Part shown: positions 33,818 to 37,773 of the stretch, one piece after another
How the letters are laid out: every line of letters starts with the position of its first letter
How positions within the stretch are numbered: the stretch's first letter is position 1
Assembly (NCBI GenBank): GCA_024275315.1
Contig: JAJRZK010000004.1
Coordinates: forward strand, 1 to 37,773
Length of the DNA: 37,773 nucleotides
Source of the DNA: Nitrospirota bacterium
GTDB taxonomy: Bacteria; Nitrospinota_A; UBA7883
Direction of reading: 5' to 3'
Made by a program: the position numbers and the translations under genes
The notes under the pieces: model-generated
The model's input: only the letters and a program-made list of their open reading frames with translations
Databases searched by the model: none
Told to the model about the DNA's origin: nothing

Positions 33818-34645
33818 ATGAAAAAGCTCCAGCAGGCCGAGCCCCACATCTTGCGAAGCAAATGGCCTCTCCTGTTCGCCATGATCACCATATTGCTCAG
33901 TGTCAGTTATTACTTTTTTATCAGGCAAGGCGCGGTGGGGTCCGGATCAACGGCGGGCATTTTCTGGGGAGTGTCAGGTCTTGTGATCGCTATTATTCTG
34001 GCAGGTTACAGGATCAGGAGAAGTTTGTACAACCTGAGACTGGGATCGCTGAGCGGCTGGTTGCAGGCGCACATATATCTGGGCGTGCTGTGCTCGGTGC
34101 TTATCTTTATGCACAGCGGGTTCCGTTTCACCGGCATTTTCAGCAGTTTTCTGTTATGCCTGTTCTTGCTTGTTGTGGTATCTGGCATTGTCGGGGCGCT
34201 ATTGTACAGGACCATCCCCTTTTTTATGGCCCAGCACAGCAACGTATCTTTCGCCCATGAAGATGTTATGCGCCGGTTCGGCGAATTGCTCGAAGAAGCG
34301 GACGGGTTGGCCCTTGAGGCTTCGGGAGAATTTTTGAATATTTACAAGAGCCGCATAAGACCACTGATAAAATCAAAAAGCCCCAGGTGGCGATACCTGT
34401 TTATGGACGAGGTGGAAGTGATCGGAAAATGCGAGCAATACCTGGAGCTGGTGGCGAGGCAAACAGGCGCCAGGGAGATATATTGCCTGCACATGATCTG
34501 CGCCTTGTATATTGAAAAAGAAAAGCTGATTTACAAATGGGGCAAAGCGTTACTGCTTCGCGGCTGGCTCAATTTTCATGTGCCACTCACTATGGCGATG
34601 CTGACCGCGGCCATGTTTCATGTCATTTCGATTATGTACTACTGA
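33818..34645 (+). CDS. Dihaem cytochrome b-like membrane protein
   Basis: Integral membrane protein of 275 residues with about four hydrophobic helices near the ends (15-35, 47-65, 85-130 and 245-275) around a soluble middle. Two histidine pairs, His85/His99 and His254/His268, are each 14 residues apart, the spacing seen for stacked haems in cytochrome b helices. This suggests quinol-linked electron transfer. It lies 10 bases after the cNMP/ferredoxin gene and one base before an octahaem cytochrome c gene, which supports a complex passing electrons across the membrane. No family name is assigned. Direction of electron flow is not evident. Confidence 0.68.
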   Translation: MKKLQQAEPHILRSKWPLLFAMITILLSVSYYFFIRQGAVGSGSTAGIFWGVSGLVIAIILAGYRIRRSLYNLRLGSLSGWLQAHIYLGVLCSVLIFMHSGFRFTGIFSSFLLCLFLLVVVSGIVGALLYRTIPFFMAQHSNVSFAHEDVMRRFGELLEEADGLALEASGEFLNIYKSRIRPLIKSKSPRWRYLFMDEVEVIGKCEQYLELVARQTGAREIYCLHMICALYIEKEKLIYKWGKALLLRGWLNFHVPLTMAMLTAAMFHVISIMYY

Positions 34646-34646
34646 A

Positions 34647-35342
34647 ATGCGCAAAAACAATTCCAGGCTGGCAGGCTCCATATTCTCTGTGATGGCGGTC
34701 GTTATATTCGCTCTCGTCACAAACTCGGCCACCTCCGGGAGGCTGTTTATGAATGGCGACCTTTCAAGAAAGCACCAGGGGCTGGTGGCCGATTGCGGCA
34801 AGTGCCACACATCCTGGGCCGGTATCAGCGATTCCTCGTGCCAGAATTGCCACGAAAAGGCCAAGCACGCCCAGGAATCAAAAATGGAAAAAACACACAA
34901 GTGTTTCAACTGCCACATGGAGCATCAAGGCGAATACAGGAACCTGAAATTCGTCGCAGACTCCGTCTGCCACGCATGCCATGACAAAGACACCCATACG
35001 GCGCAGGACCACAACGCGCCGGTCAGAAACGCCAGGGCCGGAGTGTTGTTGACGCATAACACCTTCTTTATGAGAGGGGTGTTCCAGGAGACAAAGTGCA
35101 GGAGATGCCATCAGTTCATGTCATTTAAAAAGCATGAGTTCGACCGGGGATATTTAAAAAACCTGATGTACACGCATGTCAGCAAGCTGTCTATCAAATG
35201 TATGGGTTGTCACCGGGAAATTAAAACATCATTTCTTTCCGCTACCGGCGGCGGGTTGGATGTGAAAAAATGTTTTGATTGTCACAAACATAAAATGATC
35301 GACTTGTCATGTTCGGATTGTCACAATTATCATGTGTTGTGA
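34647..35342 (+). CDS. Octahaem cytochrome c
   Basis: Exported multihaem cytochrome. With the ATG at 34647, one base after the previous stop, the protein has 231 residues and a hydrophobic leader (residues about 9-29). Eight CXXCH haem sites are visible: CGKCH, CQNCH, CFNCH, CHACH, CRRCH, CMGCH, CFDCH and CSDCH. Additional histidines (for example HMEHQ and HTAQDH) can serve as distal ligands. The compact size (about 26 residues per haem) fits a small electron carrier rather than a large reductase such as octahaem nitrite reductase. It closes the three-gene redox module. Confidence 0.88.
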   Translation: MRKNNSRLAGSIFSVMAVVIFALVTNSATSGRLFMNGDLSRKHQGLVADCGKCHTSWAGISDSSCQNCHEKAKHAQESKMEKTHKCFNCHMEHQGEYRNLKFVADSVCHACHDKDTHTAQDHNAPVRNARAGVLLTHNTFFMRGVFQETKCRRCHQFMSFKKHEFDRGYLKNLMYTHVSKLSIKCMGCHREIKTSFLSATGGGLDVKKCFDCHKHKMIDLSCSDCHNYHVL

Positions 35343-35454
35343 CCCTGCCGGCGGCATGAAGTGTTCACTCCTTCTTTTTATTTGCGCACGTATGGTATAG
35401 AATCCAGCCAGAGTGATCCACATAACAACTGTTTAACTGCCACTGAAAATAACG

Positions 35455-36849
35455 ATGAAAGACAAAAAAGCCTGGTCGGGCAGGTTTTCCGAATCCACAA
35501 ACCCGCTGGTGGAACAGTTCAACGCGAGCGTTGGGTTTGACAAACGCCTCTACAGGCATGACATACAAGGCTCCATAGCCCACGCCACCATGCTTGGCAG
35601 ACAGAAGATCATCGCCGTCAATCATGCGCGAAAGATTGTAAAAGGGCTCAAGCGGATCATGAAGGAGATCGAAACCGGCCAGCTCCAGCTAAGCGTAGCC
35701 GACGAGGACATACATATGGCCGTGGAAAAACGGCTCATAGAGATCGTAGGGGCTGAAATCGGGGGCAAACTCCATACCGGCAGGTCCAGGAACGACCAGG
35801 TGGCCACTACGTTTCGAATGTATGTCCGGGATTTGACAGACGAGATCATACACCTCATACGCCAACTGCAACGCGCTTTGTATAAACAGGCGAAACAGCA
35901 TATAGACACCATCGCCCCGGCCTACACCCATATGCAACCTGCGCAACCGATCCGCCTGGCCCACTGGTTCTTAGCCTACTATGAAATGCTGGACAGGGAC
36001 ACCAGCAGGTTTGAAGACAGCAGGAAAAGATTGAACACCGCGCCTCTGGGGTCGGCCGCGCTGGCCGGGGCCAACTTCCCACTGGACAGGAAATGGGTCG
36101 CCAAACAGCTCGGTTTTGACACAGTGACGAAAAACAGCGTGGACGCCGTTTCGGATCGGGATTTCGCGGCGGAATTTTTGTTCGCCACATCCATGACAGC
36201 CACACATCTGTCACGGCTGGCAGAGGAACTAATAATATTTACAACGATGGAATTCGGTGTCATGGAGCTACCCGACGCGTTTTGCACCGGATCTTCAATC
36301 ATGCCACAGAAAAAAAACCCGGATGTCCCAGAGTTGATAAGGGGAAAAACCGGCAGGATAAACGGTGCGCTTGTCGCCATGCTTACCATGCTAAAAGGGC
36401 TTCCGCTGGCCTATAACAAAGATATGCAGGAAGACAAGGAACCGGTTTTCGATTCTGGCGATCAGATACGTGTTATGCTGCGGCTTGCCGCTGAAATGGT
36501 CGCCAACATAAAAATCCACCCAGGCAAGATGGCAAACCGCGCCGAGGAAGGGTTCACCACCGCCGTGGACATAACAGACAAACTCGTGATGGCGGGAGCG
36601 CCGTTCCGGGATGCCCATCGGATAGTCGGCAGACTGACCAGGGTTTGCATAGATAACAATATGAGATTTTCCGAATTGCCCCGGGCCGAAGCTTTCAACA
36701 TCGACCCCCGTCTCCCTGAAATCATGAAAAATAGCGTCGGGGCGGCGGGCTCTACGAATATGAAAGATGTCATCGGCGGCACAGCCAGACGCCGGATAGC
36801 GTCCCGCCTGAAACAAATGGAGAAGGAGATGGCCAAATGGCGCATATGA
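35455..36849 (+). CDS. argH: Argininosuccinate lyase
   Basis: Last step of arginine synthesis: splits argininosuccinate into arginine and fumarate. The family signature GSSIMPQKKNPD holds the catalytic Ser, and TGRSRNDQVAT, AYTHMQPAQP and FLFATSM (near the His base) are also present. The length of 464 is typical. The last bases overlap the start of the small lipoprotein gene. The 112-bp gap upstream has no clear promoter. The product fumarate also feeds the fumarase and sdhABE steps encoded earlier in the window. Confidence 0.97.
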   Translation: MKDKKAWSGRFSESTNPLVEQFNASVGFDKRLYRHDIQGSIAHATMLGRQKIIAVNHARKIVKGLKRIMKEIETGQLQLSVADEDIHMAVEKRLIEIVGAEIGGKLHTGRSRNDQVATTFRMYVRDLTDEIIHLIRQLQRALYKQAKQHIDTIAPAYTHMQPAQPIRLAHWFLAYYEMLDRDTSRFEDSRKRLNTAPLGSAALAGANFPLDRKWVAKQLGFDTVTKNSVDAVSDRDFAAEFLFATSMTATHLSRLAEELIIFTTMEFGVMELPDAFCTGSSIMPQKKNPDVPELIRGKTGRINGALVAMLTMLKGLPLAYNKDMQEDKEPVFDSGDQIRVMLRLAAEMVANIKIHPGKMANRAEEGFTTAVDITDKLVMAGAPFRDAHRIVGRLTRVCIDNNMRFSELPRAEAFNIDPRLPEIMKNSVGAAGSTNMKDVIGGTARRRIASRLKQMEKEMAKWRI

Positions 36850-36995
36850 TCAGGAACGCCATATCCGTCTCCCTTGTGATAGTGTTCATTGTGATGGTCA
36901 TGGCGGGGTGTGGCCGGAAAGGACCGCCAGTCGCCCCAAAGCCGGATTCCGCCTCGCGCCTGGCTGAACCATCGGCGCATAAAATCGGTCCCTGA
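36846..36995 (+). CDS. Small LptM-like lipoprotein
   Basis: A short gene, too small for most gene finders. Starting at the ATG that overlaps the argH stop (ATGA, 36846-36849) it encodes 49 residues. A hydrophobic leader ends in the lipobox MAGC, so the mature protein is a lipoprotein beginning CGRKGPPVAP. This start of the mature chain matches LptM (YifL) proteins, which help LptD fold during lipopolysaccharide export; E. coli LptM has CGLKGP at the same place. Genes of this kind are often found after argH. An alternative in-frame ATG at 36837 adds three residues. The outer-membrane role is inferred from that motif. Confidence 0.8.
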   Translation: MIRNAISVSLVIVFIVMVMAGCGRKGPPVAPKPDSASRLAEPSAHKIGP

Positions 36996-37014
36996 AAATA
37001 ATTAGCTTATCCGC

Positions 37015-37044
37015 TTGACACGTCACGCCCTAATTAATTACACT
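37015..37044 (+). promoter_or_regulatory. Promoter of the tRNA-tuf operon
   Basis: TTGACA at 37015-37020 and TACACT at 37039-37044 are separated by 18 bp. The -35 box is a perfect consensus. Transcription near 37051 would run into the first tRNA at 37078. Strong promoters of this kind are expected for stable RNA genes. Confidence 0.65.
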
Positions 37045-37077
37045 ACTCGTTTATTTTTGAGCGGGTGATGTTTATGC

Positions 37078-37153
37078 GCCGGCGTAGCTCAGTTGGTAGA
37101 GCAGCTGATTTGTAATCAGCCGGTCGGGGGTTCGAGTCCCTTCGCCGGCTCCA
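37078..37153 (+). tRNA. tRNA-Thr (UGU)
   Basis: A 76-nt cloverleaf: GCCGGCG pairs with CGCCGGC, D-loop GCTCAGTTGGTAGAGC, anticodon stem GCTGA/TCAGC with loop TTTGTAA (anticodon TGT at 37111-37113), and GTTCGA T-loop. The discriminator is T and CCA is encoded (37151-37153). Confidence 0.97.
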
Positions 37154-37237
37154 GGCCGGCGTTGAAGGTTGGCGTGGTAAAGTCGGCTAAATATATAAAA
37201 ATTAAATGGCGACGGGCGCATTGAGAGTCGTTGTCTC

Positions 37238-37322
<85 letters not shown>

Positions 37323-37332
37323 TTTAGGCAGG

Positions 37333-37408
<76 letters not shown>

Positions 37409-37455
37409 ATCTCTTGCCGGGGATTGAAGTGATTTGGTTGGGGCTAAGGATGTAT

Positions 37456-37530
37456 GCCCGCGTAGCTCAGTGGTAGAGCGCTTCCTTGGTAAGGAAGAGG
37501 TCATCGGTTCAATCCCGATCGTGGGCTCCA
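37456..37530 (+). tRNA. tRNA-Thr (GGU)
   Basis: A 75-nt cloverleaf: GCCCGCG pairs with CGTGGGC (one G-T pair), anticodon stem CTTCC/GGAAG with loop TTGGTAA (anticodon GGT), T-arm GTTCAATCC. The discriminator is T, with CCA encoded at 37528-37530. It is the last tRNA before tuf, as in the classic thrU-tyrU-glyT-thrT-tufB order. Confidence 0.97.
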
Positions 37531-37550
37531 GTAATTTAGTGCGAAACAGG

Positions 37551-37565
37551 CGCCGCCGGGCGGCG
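37551..37565. other. Small GC hairpin between the last tRNA and tuf
   Basis: CGCCGC (37551-37556) can pair with GCGGCG (37560-37565) around a 3-base loop. No T-run follows, so it is unlikely to be a terminator and may mark a processing site in the tRNA-tuf transcript. Confidence 0.3.
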
Positions 37566-37637
37566 TCATTGGCGGAGGCCGCGATGCAAATGGGCGGATC
37601 GTCAGTAATATAGATTGTGATCAGGAGTGATTAAATC

Positions 37638-37773
37638 ATGGCCAAGGAGAAATTTGACAGGAGCAAGCCTCACGTCAACGTGGGAACGATAGGTCACGTG
37701 GATCATGGCAAGACGACGTTGACAGCCGCGATCACGGAGGTTTTGAGCCGTAAGGGTCTGGCGGATTATGTTC
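37638..37773 (+). CDS. tuf: Elongation factor Tu, 5' part only
   Basis: GTPase that brings aminoacyl-tRNA to the ribosome. Only the first 45 codons are in the window. They read [20 protein letters not shown] and continue with VDHGKTT, the G1 P-loop typical of EF-Tu. The ATG at 37638 has AGGAG ten bases upstream. It follows four tRNA genes, the usual tRNA-tuf arrangement. The gene runs off the end at 37773. Confidence 0.97.
   Translation, partial: MAKEKFDRSKPHVNVGTIGHVDHGKTTLTAAITEVLSRKGLADYV

Overview
This window is a chromosomal segment of a Gram-negative bacterium: it has outer-membrane-type lipoproteins, a CpoB-like periplasmic protein and an LptM-like lipoprotein. No phage, transposase, plasmid or CRISPR genes were seen. 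Multihaem cytochromes c, a type-E (HdrB-anchored) succinate dehydrogenase/fumarate reductase, a two-subunit oxygen-sensitive class I fumarase and the mercury-methylation pair hgcAB suggest an anaerobic or facultative respiratory organism. It may be an uncultured relative of Desulfobacterota or Nitrospinota, but no gene here fixes the taxon.

Layout. 1-313: a gene-free stretch with two GC-rich hairpins and a near-consensus promoter. 314-3090: a CpoB/YbgF-like lipoprotein, a secreted repeat protein and lexA. 3193-5013: the most striking part, a promoter with an inverted repeat at the predicted transcription start, then hgcA, hgcB and a secreted thioredoxin-fold gene. That third gene has an in-frame UGA at the first position of its redox motif (U-G-Y-C), followed by a SECIS-like hairpin with a GGUC tip, so it reads as a selenoprotein. 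5077-17625, minus strand: a run of housekeeping genes, pheA, tyrA, cmk, rpsA, sppA, a GT39-type glycosyltransferase, aroK, aroC, a fused MrfA-MrfB-like helicase-exonuclease and ispD. Most of it serves the shikimate/aromatic pathway plus translation and envelope functions. aroK carries a 15-bp tandem repeat inside its coding sequence.

17751-19425, plus strand: a four-helix membrane protein and a pentahaem cytochrome c. 19443-24207, minus: a glycosyltransferase with a nucleotide-binding-like tail, proS and a secreted FG-GAP/VCBS protein. 24459-29611, plus: fumarase alpha and beta, then sdhA, sdhB and sdhE, which together interconvert succinate, fumarate and malate. 29627-32123, minus: a coiled-coil methyltransferase, a YbgC-type thioesterase and mazG. 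32320-35342, plus: an apparent redox module made of a double cyclic-nucleotide-binding/ferredoxin fusion (interrupted by an in-frame TAG), a dihaem cytochrome b-like membrane protein and an octahaem cytochrome c. 35455-36995: argH and a small lipoprotein. 37015-37773: a promoter, four tRNAs (Thr-UGU, Tyr-GUA, Gly-UCC, Thr-GGU) and the start of tuf, the classic tRNA-tuf arrangement.

The best candidate for an undescribed system is the apparent hgcA-hgcB-selenothioredoxin operon. The known mercury methyltransferase pair is followed on the same strand by a secreted selenol/thiol protein that also seems to lack the thioredoxin cis-proline. A role in mercury or thiol handling is inference from position and chemistry; the in-frame UGA, the hairpin and the gene order are visible directly.
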